Source of the DNA: JBDHZU01 sp039812085
GTDB taxonomy: Bacteria; Actinomycetota; Actinomycetes; S36-B12; UBA10799
Direction: 5' to 3'
Assembly (NCBI GenBank): GCA_039812085.1
Contig: JBDHZU010000071.1
Coordinates: 1-9,696, forward strand
Length of the DNA: 9,696 nt
Positions 1-6,887 of the stretch are shown in pieces (the first letter of the stretch is position 1; each line of letters opens with the position of its first letter). The notes beneath the pieces were generated by a model, which worked only from the letters and a program-made list of their open reading frames with translations, was not told the DNA's origin and searched no databases. The translations under genes and the position numbers were made by a program.

Positions 1-1
1 T

Positions 2-289
2 ACCAACCTGAAGAACAATTGCCCTCGGGTTGTTGACCCCACTGGTTTGAAGTACGACACGCCTGCGTACCGCGATGAACTATCAAAGAAACAACAGGTG
101 GAAGCCTCGGGTGAAGTTGAGGGTGAATACCTCGCAGATAGCGACGCCATCATTTATCTGCGTCGGCCAATTGGGCCGATTGCCGCAAAGATCGCCCAGC
201 TCGATCAGCGTGAGCTGCAAGTGTTCCGCAACGGGCAAGGCGGTAAGGCTCGGGTTTGGGGACCCGTCCGGCCAACGCCGACTCCGTAG
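2..289 (+). CDS. C-terminal end of an unrecognised protein (5' end outside window)
   Basis: An open frame runs without a stop from the window edge (frame starting at base 2) to TAG at 287-289, giving at least 95 residues of a C-terminus. A TTG at 47 is an internal possible start, but the open upstream frame makes a truncated gene more likely. The visible part is polar and charged, with one cysteine (in NNCPR), an acidic stretch (SGEVEGEYLADSD), then an alternating hydrophobic segment (AIIYLRRPIGPIAAKIAQL), and a proline-rich tail ending PVRPTPTP. No membrane segment or catalytic motif is visible. A faint resemblance of the first residues to MOSC-domain C-termini was considered and not accepted. 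I do not recognise the family. It is separated by about 245 bp from the copper operon, so it is probably a separate transcription unit. Confidence 0.5.
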   Translation, partial: TNLKNNCPRVVDPTGLKYDTPAYRDELSKKQQVEASGEVEGEYLADSDAIIYLRRPIGPIAAKIAQLDQRELQVFRNGQGGKARVWGPVRPTPTP

Positions 290-336
290 TCCTGCTCCCC
301 TTGCCCACTCTCCTACTTGTTGAGCTAGACGCGGAA

Positions 337-349
337 ATCGTCTGACGAT
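337..349. repeat. Short perfect inverted repeat, ATCGTC-T-GACGAT
   Basis: Two 6-bp arms (337-342 and 344-349) flank a single T in the gap between the first gene and the copper promoter. It could be a small operator or chance. There is no T-tract, so it is not an intrinsic terminator. A separate 7-bp pair (CGATAAG at 346-352 and CTTATCG at 403-409) also lies here. Confidence 0.25.
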
Positions 350-421
350 AAGACTTCCCAAAGAGGTGTGCCGACCACTGCGTCGTCGCACTGACGCTCG
401 TCCTTATCGAGAAGCTGATGG

Positions 422-450
422 CGGGGCACCCTCCCCTGTTGCCTGCCCCG
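422..450. repeat. GC-rich stem-loop upstream of the copper promoter
   Basis: CGGGGCA at 422-428 pairs perfectly with TGCCCCG at 444-450 around a 15-nt loop, and a 9-bp palindrome (ATGAGTCAT, 451-459) follows at once, touching the -35 element. No T-run follows the stem, so a classic terminator for the upstream gene is unlikely. It could be a weak terminator, a site for a second regulator, or chance in GC-rich DNA. Confidence 0.3.
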
Positions 451-458
451 ATGAGTCA

Positions 459-487
459 TTGGTGGGAATACCCCAGAGGGGTATATT
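459..487 (+). promoter_or_regulatory. Probable sigma-70-type promoter of copZ-copA-csoR
   Basis: A -35 hexamer TTGGTG (459-464) and a -10 hexamer TATATT (482-487) are separated by exactly 17 bp, and transcription would start near 493-495. The following leader carries an AAGGAG ribosome-binding site at 521-526, eight bases before the copZ ATG. The first CsoR-type operator fills the spacer between the two hexamers, so bound repressor would block RNA polymerase. The assignment is by eye. Confidence 0.6.
468..484. promoter_or_regulatory. CsoR-type operator 1 (perfect inverted repeat)
   Basis: ATACCCC-AGA-GGGGTAT is a perfect 7-bp inverted repeat with a 3-bp spacer. GC-rich palindromes flanked by AT/TA ends are the known form of CsoR operators. 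It sits inside the -35/-10 spacer and overlaps the -10 hexamer, upstream of an operon that itself encodes CsoR. Copper-released repression is therefore the likely mode of control. Confidence 0.75.
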
Positions 488-499
488 GTTCTTTGGTAT

Positions 500-516
500 A
501 TACCTACCTGGGGTAT
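500..516. promoter_or_regulatory. CsoR-type operator 2 (imperfect copy)
   Basis: ATACCTA-CCT-GGGGTAT repeats the 17-bp architecture of operator 1, with its right arm identical and two changes in the left arm. It starts exactly 32 bp after operator 1, about three helical turns, so both sites would face the same side of the DNA. It lies just downstream of the likely transcription start and ahead of the copZ ribosome-binding site. Confidence 0.6.
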
Positions 517-534
517 CGCTAAGGAGTTTGTGTA

Positions 535-738
535 ATGGCTGTCAATGAATACCAAGTAACCGGGATGACCTGCGGACATTGCGAAACGTCGGTCAGAGAA
601 GAAGTCAGTCAAGTTCCCGGCGTCGAAAACATTGAGATCAGCGCACAAACCGGCAGGCTCGTTGTAACGGGATCTGTTGATGACATGCAGGTAGTGCAAG
701 CCGTGGAAGAGGCGGGCTACTCAGCGGTACGAACGTGA
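535..738 (+). CDS. copZ: Copper chaperone CopZ (HMA domain)
   Basis: This 67-residue protein is a single heavy-metal-associated domain, the usual size of cytoplasmic Atx1/CopZ chaperones. The copper-binding loop is GMTCGHC, with C13 and C16 holding Cu(I), and the C-terminal part (VVQAVEEAGYSAV) is the typical last helix and strand of the fold. It should bind Cu(I) in the cytosol and pass it to the N-terminal HMA domain of CopA or deliver it to CsoR. The ATG at 535 has a good AAGGAG eight bases upstream. It is first in the operon, with copA starting four bases after its stop. The promoter and both CsoR-type operators lie directly upstream, so induction by copper is expected. The His beside the second Cys (CGHC) is common in actinobacterial CopZ. 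Family assignment is secure, and copper specificity rests on the neighbours. Confidence 0.93.
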   Translation: MAVNEYQVTGMTCGHCETSVREEVSQVPGVENIEISAQTGRLVVTGSVDDMQVVQAVEEAGYSAVRT

Positions 739-742
739 TCGC

Positions 743-2980
743 ATGAGCACATCAACCACGTCAGACCAAACAGGCATCGATCTAGAGATCGGTGGAATGA
801 CCTGTGCCTCCTGTGCGAATCGGATAGAACGAAAGCTGAACAAGCTCGATGGAGTTTCGGCGACTGTCAATTACGCAACCGAAAAGGCCAAGGTCGTTGT
901 TCCTGTCGGCTTCGATCCGGCTGAGCTTATTGCGGAAGTAGAAAAGACTGGTTACACCGCAGCATTGCCCCAAACCGTCAGCAGTTCGCAGACAGACGAT
1001 CCTGAATTACGTTCGTTACGCCAGCGGTTGGTTGTCTCGATAGTGCTCACCATTCCGGTCATCGCGATGGCGATGATTCCCGCCTTGCAGTTCAGGTACT
1101 GGCAGTGGGTTTCGCTGGCACTTGCTACTCCCGTCATCCTTTGGGGCGCATGGCCGTTTCATAAAGCAGCGTGGGCGAATCTGCGACATGGCACGGCCAC
1201 GATGGACACGCTCATCTCGATGGGAACGTTGAGCGCCCTGTTGTGGTCGTTGTATGCCCTGTTCTTCGGCACAGCAGGTGAGCCGGGCATGAAGCACCCA
1301 TTCGAATTCATGATTGCGCCGAGTGATGGTGCGTCCAATATCTATCTCGAAGTTGGTGCCGGGGTAACGATGTTCATCCTCGCGGGCCGGTACTTCGAAA
1401 AGCGTTCTCATCGTCAGGCTGGTGCTGCTTTGCGCGCATTGCTGCAGATGGGAGCCAAGGAGGTATCGGTTCTCAAAGATGGTGTGGAAGTGAAGGTGGA
1501 GATCGACCAACTACGGGTTGGTGATGAGTTCATCGTGCGTCCAGGAGAAAAGATCGCGACCGATGGTGTGGTTGTGTCTGGTACCTCGGCGGTAGACGTA
1601 TCCATGCTGACCGGTGAATCGCTCCCGGTCGAGGTAGGTCCGCAAGATGCGGTGACCGGGGCGACAGTTAACGAAAGTGGCCGTCTCGTCATTCGGGCAA
1701 CCCGGGTCGGATCGGATACGCAGCTTGCGCAGATGGCTCGACTCGTCGAGGACGCCCAAACCGGCAAGGCGCAGGTACAGCGGCTGGCGGACCGTATCTC
1801 CGGGGTATTCGTTCCTATCGTCATCCTGATCGCGGTTTGCACGCTCGGGGCTTGGTTACTTACGGGGTCTCCGGCCACGGTTGCGTTCAGTGCTGCGGTT
1901 GCTGTCTTAGTGGTTGCCTGCCCGTGCGCTTTAGGTCTGGCGACACCCACTGCGCTGCTCGTTGGTACCGGTCGTGGGGCGCAGCTAGGAATCGTGATCA
2001 AAGGCCCAGAGGTGTTGGAATCCACTCGGACAGTCGACACCATCGTCTTGGATAAGACCGGCACCATCACTAGCGGAAAGATGGCGCTGACGGATGTCGT
2101 GCCTGAACCAGGAACTGACCGTATGCAGCTCTTACGGCTGGCTGGTGCCCTAGAGGATGCTTCTGAGCACCCCATTGCTCAAGCCATTGCGCGAGGAGCG
2201 CACGAAGAAGTCGGTGAACTGGCTATTCCAGAGTCCTTCACCAATATCGAAGGCCAAGGCGTGCGCGGCATTGTCGATGGACACGCGGTCCTCGTTGGTC
2301 GCGAATCATTGTTGACCGATTGGTCTCAGCAGTTGAGCACACCGGTAGCCGAAGCAAAGGCGCGAGCCGAAAGTGAAGGCAAGACCGTCGTTGCCGTTGG
2401 TTGGGATGGCACTGCAGCCGGAATCTTGGTCGTTGCTGACACGGTGAAGTCGACCAGTGCAGAAGCGATTACCCAGCTCAAGAACTTAGGTCTAACGCCG
2501 GTGTTGTTGACCGGTGACAACCAAGCCGTCGCACAACAGATCGCCAATGAAGTCGGGATCGATCGGGTTATTGCCGAGGTGCTTCCCACGGGGAAGGTCG
2601 AGGTCGTCACTTCGCTCCAACACGAAAGCAAGACCGTGGCGATGGTTGGAGACGGAGTCAATGACGCCCCTGCTCTGGCCCACGCTGATTTAGGGATGGC
2701 AATGGGAACAGGGACTGATGTTGCGATCGAAGCCTCCGACATCACTTTGGTGCGCGGCGACCTACGCAGTGCAGTAGATGCGATCCGGCTCTCACGTCAG
2801 ACGTTGAGAACGATCAAAACCAATCTGTTCTGGGCGTTCGCCTACAACGTTGCCGCAATCCCGATTGCTGCACTGGGGATGCTCAACCCGATGCTCGCCG
2901 GAGCAGCTATGGCTTTCTCCAGCGTTTTTGTCGTGGGCAATAGCCTTCGTCTACGCCGATTCACCAGCACTGCCACGTGA
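743..2980 (+). CDS. copA: Copper-exporting P1B-1 type ATPase CopA
   Basis: This 745-residue inner-membrane pump uses ATP to export Cu(I). In order it has one N-terminal HMA domain with GMTCASC (C21, C24), four membrane helices (about residues 93-220), the actuator loop with TGE (290-292), the transmembrane CPC metal site (393-395), the phosphorylation motif DKTGT (D437), the P1B hallmark HP (476-477), TGD (590-592) and GDGVND (636-641). The last two helices carry Y701-N702 and MAFSS (723-727). CPC with YN and MxxSS is the signature of Cu(I)/Ag(I) pumps (P1B-1) rather than Zn/Cd pumps. Length is normal for the single-HMA form. No clear Shine-Dalgarno precedes the ATG at 743, and the copZ stop is only four bases upstream, so translational coupling to copZ is likely. 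The next gene, csoR, follows after 42 bp in the same operon. Confidence 0.96.
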   Translation: MSTSTTSDQTGIDLEIGGMTCASCANRIERKLNKLDGVSATVNYATEKAKVVVPVGFDPAELIAEVEKTGYTAALPQTVSSSQTDDPELRSLRQRLVVSIVLTIPVIAMAMIPALQFRYWQWVSLALATPVILWGAWPFHKAAWANLRHGTATMDTLISMGTLSALLWSLYALFFGTAGEPGMKHPFEFMIAPSDGASNIYLEVGAGVTMFILAGRYFEKRSHRQAGAALRALLQMGAKEVSVLKDGVEVKVEIDQLRVGDEFIVRPGEKIATDGVVVSGTSAVDVSMLTGESLPVEVGPQDAVTGATVNESGRLVIRATRVGSDTQLAQMARLVEDAQTGKAQVQRLADRISGVFVPIVILIAVCTLGAWLLTGSPATVAFSAAVAVLVVACPCALGLATPTALLVGTGRGAQLGIVIKGPEVLESTRTVDTIVLDKTGTITSGKMALTDVVPEPGTDRMQLLRLAGALEDASEHPIAQAIARGAHEEVGELAIPESFTNIEGQGVRGIVDGHAVLVGRESLLTDWSQQLSTPVAEAKARAESEGKTVVAVGWDGTAAGILVVADTVKSTSAEAITQLKNLGLTPVLLTGDNQAVAQQIANEVGIDRVIAEVLPTGKVEVVTSLQHESKTVAMVGDGVNDAPALAHADLGMAMGTGTDVAIEASDITLVRGDLRSAVDAIRLSRQTLRTIKTNLFWAFAYNVAAIPIAALGMLNPMLAGAAMAFSSVFVVGNSLRLRRFTSTAT

Positions 2981-3022
2981 ACCACTCGCCCACCCAAGAC
3001 CGACTTGACGAAGGAGAACAGC

Positions 3023-3361
3023 ATGGCTAAGACCACAGCAACGCCAGAGACTGATTCTGATCATTCCGTGCACTCGCACCACCACGGCTACGTGTCAGAC
3101 AAAGACAAGATCCTCAACCGTCTCAAGCGCATTGAGGGGCAAGCACGAGGTATTCATCGCATGGTCGACCAAGAGCAGTACTGCATCGACATCCTCACCC
3201 AAATCAGTGCACTGACCAAAGCGTTGGAATCAGTCGCTCTCGGCCTGATGGACGATCACCTCAAACACTGCGTGCTGGATGCGGCTATCGAGGGTGGTCC
3301 ATCCGCAGAAGAAAAACTGGCTGAAGCATCCGCAGCAATCGCCCGGCTAGTTCGGTCCTGA
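3023..3361 (+). CDS. csoR: Copper-sensing transcriptional repressor CsoR
   Basis: This 112-residue protein is a helical CsoR/RcnR-family repressor that releases DNA when it binds Cu(I). The Cys-His-Cys copper ligands are C54 (in QYCIDILTQ), H79 and C83 (in DDHLKHC), with the 25- and 29-residue spacing seen in M. tuberculosis CsoR (C36, H61, C65). Y53 matches the conserved second-shell tyrosine. The first-helix motif LNRLKRIEGQARGI is the family's DNA-binding signature. I chose ATG 3023 over the upstream in-frame TTG 3005 because AAGGAG (3011-3016) sits six bases before it, while the TTG lies ahead of that site. The N-terminus has a histidine-rich run (H14, H17, H19-H21). It is last in the copper operon and should repress it through the inverted repeats at 468-484 and 500-516, giving autoregulation. 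Its stop lies 15 bp from the convergent uvrA-like stop. Confidence 0.94.
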   Translation: MAKTTATPETDSDHSVHSHHHGYVSDKDKILNRLKRIEGQARGIHRMVDQEQYCIDILTQISALTKALESVALGLMDDHLKHCVLDAAIEGGPSAEEKLAEASAAIARLVRS

Positions 3362-3376
3362 TCTCTGACCGATAAG

Positions 3377-5794
3377 TCAACGAACGTATTCCGCGAGATG
3401 TTTGGCAGTAAGAGTTTTCCCTTTTGCCACAAGCTCAGCAGGTGTTCCCTCGAACACGATTTGCCCGCCTTCGTGACCTGCTCTTGGTCCGAGATCAATG
3501 ATCCAGTCCGCATGCGCCATCACGGCTTGATGGTGCTCGATCACGATGACGGATTTGCCCGAATCAACGAGCCGGTCGAGTAGTTCCAACAGCTGGTCGA
3601 CATCAGCTAAATGCAACCCTGTGGTGGGTTCATCGAGGACGTAAATATCGCCCTTGTCGGCGAGCTGGGTCGCCAGTTTCAGGCGTTGGCGTTCCCCGCC
3701 AGACAATGTCGTCAGAGGTTGACCCAAGGTGATGTAGCCCAGTCCGCAGTCAACGATGCGTTGCAGAATCTTTGCCGCTGGTCCAGTCGCGGTTTGCTCA
3801 CTACTGAAGAACTCCAACGCTTGATCGGCGGGCAGGGCAAGTACGTCCGCAATATTCAGATCACCCAAGGTGTACTGCAGGACCGATGACTGGAAGCGTT
3901 TGCCCTCGCATTCTTCACAAGTGCTGACTACCCCAGCCATCATCGCCAAATCGGTGTAGATAACTCCCGCACCGTTACATGCCGGGCAGGCGCCCTCCGA
4001 GTTAGCACTGAACAGAGCAGGCTTTACACCGTTGACCTTGGCAAATTGCTTGCGAATGGGATCCAGCAAACCGGTATACGTTGCGGGATTACTGCGCCGA
4101 GAGCCACGAATCGGTGACTGATCGATGGTTTGTACGCCCTCACGTTTGCTGACTGATCCCTCGATCAACGAGCTCTTGCCCGAACCGGCAACTCCGGTGA
4201 TCACTGTGAGCACACCGAGCGGAATATCGACGTTGACGTTGCGCAGGTTATGCGCATCCGCCTGACGAATCTCCAGGACACCCGTTGGTTCGCGAGTGCT
4301 CTCCTTTAGGCAGGCGCGGTCATCCAGATGGCGACCGGTCACGGTGGAACTGGCACGTAGTTCATCGAAGGTGCCGGCAAACACCACTTCCCCACCAGCG
4401 GTACCCGCGCCTGGCCCGAGATCGACCACATGATCGGCAATAGCAATTGTTTCCGGCTTGTGCTCAACGACGAGCACAGTGTTGCCCTTGTCTCGGAGCT
4501 GGAGCAGCAAGTCGTTCATCCGCTGAATGTCATGCGGATGCAGACCAATAGTTGGCTCATCAAATACATACGTCACATCGGTCAAAGCGGACCCCAGATG
4601 ACGAATCATCTTGACGCGTTGCGCCTCTCCCCCGGATAAGGAACCGGACGACCGATCCAAGCTGAGGTAACCCAAACCGATTGCAACGAAAGAATCCAGC
4701 GTTTGTTGAAGTGACTCAAGTAGTGGTCCCACGCTGTCATCAGAGATACCTCGAACCCATTCGGCGAGATCGCTGATCTGCATGGCAGAAACTTCGGCAA
4801 TGTTCAGCTTGTTGATCTTTGATGACAGGGCTTCTGCCGACAACCGGGCACCCTTACATTCCGGGCAGGTATCGAACGTGATCGCTCGTTCCACGAAGGC
4901 GCGGATGTGAGGCTGCATTGCCTCCACATCCTTAGACAGCATCGACTTCTGGATACGTGGGATGAGGCCTTCGTAGGTGACGTTGACGCCTTCGACTTTA
5001 ATCCGGGTCGGTTCCTTGTAGAGCAGGTCGTGCATTTCTCGTTTGGTGAACTTCTTGATGGGCTTGTCAGGGCTGAAGTAACCGCATCCTCGGAAGATTC
5101 GTCCGTACCAGCCATCGACGCTGTAGTTGGGGATGGTGAGCGCGCCTTCGTTAATGGACTTGTCTTCATCGAACAGAGCTGTCAGGTCGAAGTCCGTCAC
5201 CGATCCCCGACCTTCACACCGAGTACACATACCTCCGGTGCGGTTGTAGGTGGCTTTGACGGCTTGCGTCTTCTCGCCCTTTTCCACCGTGATCGCGCCA
5301 CTGGCACTGACTGATGCGACATTGAATGAAAACGCGCTCGATGGACCCACGTATGGCTTACCCAGGCGACTGAACAGAATTCGCAACATGGCATAGGCGT
5401 CAGTCGCGGTTCCTACCGTTGATCGAGGATCAGAGCCCAGACGCTGCTGATCCACGATGATTGCCGTCGTCAGGCCTTCCAGCACGTCAACGTCAGGTCG
5501 TCCCAAGCTCGGCATGAATCCCTGGACGAACGTGCTGTAGGTCTCGTTGATGAGTCGCTGAGATTCGGCCGCGATGGTGGCAAAGACCAGTGAACTCTTC
5601 CCCGAGCCGGATAGTCCGGTGAAGGCAGTGAGCCGACGTTTGGGCAGCTCAACCGATACGTCCTTGAGGTTGTTTTCCCGTGCGCCAACAACTCGGATGA
5701 TGTCGTGGCTATCAGCAGTGGCCAGCGGGGAGGTTTGTTTTGACTTCGGCACAGTGCCCCTCGAGTGCTTGTTGGTGCGGTCTGATGGATTCAA
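3377..5794 (-). CDS. UvrA-like double ABC ATPase lacking the UvrB-binding insert
   Basis: This 805-residue soluble protein has two UvrA-type ABC modules. Module one has Walker A GLSGSGKSS (60-68), zinc cysteine pairs C190/C193 and C310/C313, signature LSGGE (386-390) and Walker B ending DEP (412-414). Module two has Walker A GVAGSGKSS (534-542), cysteine pairs C603/C606 and C626/C629, signature LSGGE (697-701) and DEP (721-723). True UvrA is about 940-970 residues. Here the first Walker A and signature are roughly 120 residues closer together, as expected if the UvrB-interaction domain is missing. That places it with UvrA2/DrrC-like paralogues, linked to drug tolerance or DNA protection rather than UvrABC repair. 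No partner gene is adjacent. The start is uncertain: TTG 5794 has no clear ribosome-binding site, whereas in-frame GTG 5752 follows GAGGGG and would give 791 residues. It converges on csoR and diverges from the phosphodiesterase gene. Confidence 0.9.
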   Translation of the reverse strand: MNPSDRTNKHSRGTVPKSKQTSPLATADSHDIIRVVGARENNLKDVSVELPKRRLTAFTGLSGSGKSSLVFATIAAESQRLINETYSTFVQGFMPSLGRPDVDVLEGLTTAIIVDQQRLGSDPRSTVGTATDAYAMLRILFSRLGKPYVGPSSAFSFNVASVSASGAITVEKGEKTQAVKATYNRTGGMCTRCEGRGSVTDFDLTALFDEDKSINEGALTIPNYSVDGWYGRIFRGCGYFSPDKPIKKFTKREMHDLLYKEPTRIKVEGVNVTYEGLIPRIQKSMLSKDVEAMQPHIRAFVERAITFDTCPECKGARLSAEALSSKINKLNIAEVSAMQISDLAEWVRGISDDSVGPLLESLQQTLDSFVAIGLGYLSLDRSSGSLSGGEAQRVKMIRHLGSALTDVTYVFDEPTIGLHPHDIQRMNDLLLQLRDKGNTVLVVEHKPETIAIADHVVDLGPGAGTAGGEVVFAGTFDELRASSTVTGRHLDDRACLKESTREPTGVLEIRQADAHNLRNVNVDIPLGVLTVITGVAGSGKSSLIEGSVSKREGVQTIDQSPIRGSRRSNPATYTGLLDPIRKQFAKVNGVKPALFSANSEGACPACNGAGVIYTDLAMMAGVVSTCEECEGKRFQSSVLQYTLGDLNIADVLALPADQALEFFSSEQTATGPAAKILQRIVDCGLGYITLGQPLTTLSGGERQRLKLATQLADKGDIYVLDEPTTGLHLADVDQLLELLDRLVDSGKSVIVIEHHQAVMAHADWIIDLGPRAGHEGGQIVFEGTPAELVAKGKTLTAKHLAEYVR

Positions 5795-5816
5795 GCACGA
5801 TGGACGCCTAAACGAA

Positions 5817-5844
5817 CACTTACCGGTGGCTGTGATCGAACCAA
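5817..5844 (-). promoter_or_regulatory. Possible promoter of the uvrA-like gene
   Basis: Read on the minus strand, TTGGTT (5844-5839) and TAAGTG (5822-5817) are 16 bp apart and would start transcription about 15 to 20 bases before the TTG at 5794. The -10 is weak. This is the only acceptable pair seen in the 76-bp gap. Confidence 0.3.
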
Positions 5845-5857
5845 ATCGTGATTGGCA

Positions 5858-5863
5858 TACCCT
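5858..5863 (+). promoter_or_regulatory. Possible -10 element for a leaderless phosphodiesterase mRNA
   Basis: TACCCT fits the TAnnnT -10 pattern of actinobacteria and ends seven bases before GTG 5871, so transcription could begin at the start codon. No Shine-Dalgarno is visible before that GTG, and no clear -35 is seen. Confidence 0.35.
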
Positions 5864-5870
5864 CGACTCC

Positions 5871-6650
5871 GTGGCCGTGACTAGCCCATTTTCTGCCGGG
5901 GATCATCCGATCGCTCTTGCCCATCGTGGTGGTGCCCGGGAACGTCCAGAGAACTCTTTGTCGGCGTTCCGGCATGCGGTCAATGATCTTGGCTATCGGT
6001 ACCTTGAGATTGATGTTCGCGCCACCGTTGATGGTCAGGTGATGGTCTTTCACGATGCCACGCTCAGCCGGGTGACCGATCGATTCGGACGGGTCTCCGC
6101 GCTTCCATATACAGAGGTGCGGAGGGCGAAGATTTCTGGCCAGGACACTGTTTTACGACTGGATACTTTGCTGTCAGAGTTCCCAGATATCTACCTCAAT
6201 GTTGATGTGAAGGACGACCACACGACGTCGCACTTTGTTGACCTCGTTCAACAACTTGATGTGGCGCAGCGGCTCTGTGTGGGTTCCTTCTCTGCGACGC
6301 GAACTCGGCGCCTGCGTAAGGCCCTCCCCCAAGCCGCTACGGCGCTTACTCCCCCAGAAGTGGCCGCACTCGTTGCTGCTTCACGGTCTGGACGTTTAGG
6401 TGGCCTGCCTCGTCTGGGTCTGCCAAATGGTCGAGTATGTGCGCAAGTTCCGGTCACCATGAACCGGGTTCCTATCGTGACCAGACGATTCATCGACGCA
6501 GCACATCGGCAGGGTTATGCGGTGCATGTGTGGACGATCAACGAACGTCAAGAGATGCACGATCTGCTCGATCTAGGAGTGGATGGAATCGTCACTGATC
6601 GACCCACATTGCTTAAAGACGTGTTGGCTAGTCGCGGACATGATCTGTGA
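5871..6650 (+). CDS. Glycerophosphodiester phosphodiesterase (GDPD family)
   Basis: This 259-residue protein hydrolyses glycerophosphodiesters, products of phospholipid deacylation, to glycerol-3-phosphate and an alcohol. The family's TIM-barrel motifs are visible: HRGG (H18-G21) and PENS (26-29), E46 and D48 in YLEIDVR, H61-D62 in VMVFHDATL, and the C-terminal VHVWTINE and GVDGIVTDRP segments. H18 and H61 match the catalytic histidines, and E46 and D48 match metal ligands. No signal peptide or membrane segment is present, so it is probably cytoplasmic. The frame is open far upstream, but that part is antisense to the uvrA-like gene. I chose GTG 5871 because it gives the normal family length and fits a leaderless -10. 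GTG 5877 and GTG 5826 are alternatives. It stands alone between the divergent uvrA-like gene and rbpA. The natural substrate cannot be read from the sequence. Confidence 0.9.
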   Translation: MAVTSPFSAGDHPIALAHRGGARERPENSLSAFRHAVNDLGYRYLEIDVRATVDGQVMVFHDATLSRVTDRFGRVSALPYTEVRRAKISGQDTVLRLDTLLSEFPDIYLNVDVKDDHTTSHFVDLVQQLDVAQRLCVGSFSATRTRRLRKALPQAATALTPPEVAALVAASRSGRLGGLPRLGLPNGRVCAQVPVTMNRVPIVTRRFIDAAHRQGYAVHVWTINERQEMHDLLDLGVDGIVTDRPTLLKDVLASRGHDL

Positions 6651-6654
6651 CCTG

Positions 6655-6697
6655 ATCGGCTGATATTGAGGGTGGGTGGCATTGCCACGGAGCCGAT
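6655..6697 (+). terminator. Nested stem-loop after the phosphodiesterase gene, possible weak terminator
   Basis: An outer stem (ATCGGCT 6655-6661 with AGCCGAT 6691-6697) encloses an inner hairpin (GTGGC 6676-6680, loop ATT, GCCAC 6684-6688). It begins five bases after the stop codon. No T-tract follows, so intrinsic termination is uncertain. Confidence 0.3.
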
Positions 6698-6887
6698 GTC
6701 AGATAGTGGTATTTCGAGAATTTCCAAATAACCGGCACCGATTGACTCGTCCATGCGTCACAACAGTCGAATGGTGGCCTTGCTCACAAAGGTGTCACTC
6801 GAATGTGTGAAGTGGCGCTCAGTGGGGAAGAACAACTTTCACACGAGCATTGGATTCTCGATTTCGCAGATGAAAGGCGGACACGAT

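Noticed and set aside
2..60. MOSC-domain identity for the first partial protein
   Set aside because: Only the vague pattern of a cysteine and a GL pair fits. The rest does not match the family.
325..699. Minus-strand open frame across the copper promoter and copZ
   Set aside because: It covers the promoter, operators and copZ on the other strand and shows no known motif.
1414..2175. 253-codon open frame antisense to copA
   Set aside because: It is Ser/Thr/Pro-rich with no recognisable domain and lies fully opposite conserved copA sequence, so it is a codon-usage shadow.
3005..3022. TTG 3005 as the csoR start
   Set aside because: The AAGGAG at 3011-3016 lies after it and is ideally placed for ATG 3023.
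5574..5870. Long upstream extension of the phosphodiesterase frame
   Set aside because: Its first part is antisense to the conserved N-terminus of the UvrA-like protein, and GDPD enzymes of about 250 residues start near 5871.
6742..6770. TTGACT as the -35 of rbpA
   Set aside because: No acceptable -10 lies 16-18 bp downstream. A SigR-like GGGAAG at 6825-6830 also lacks its GTT partner.
6753..6887. N-terminal extension of rbpA from ATG 6753
   Set aside because: The extra 45 residues match nothing in known RbpA, and a ribosome-binding site precedes the ATG at 6888, where homology begins.
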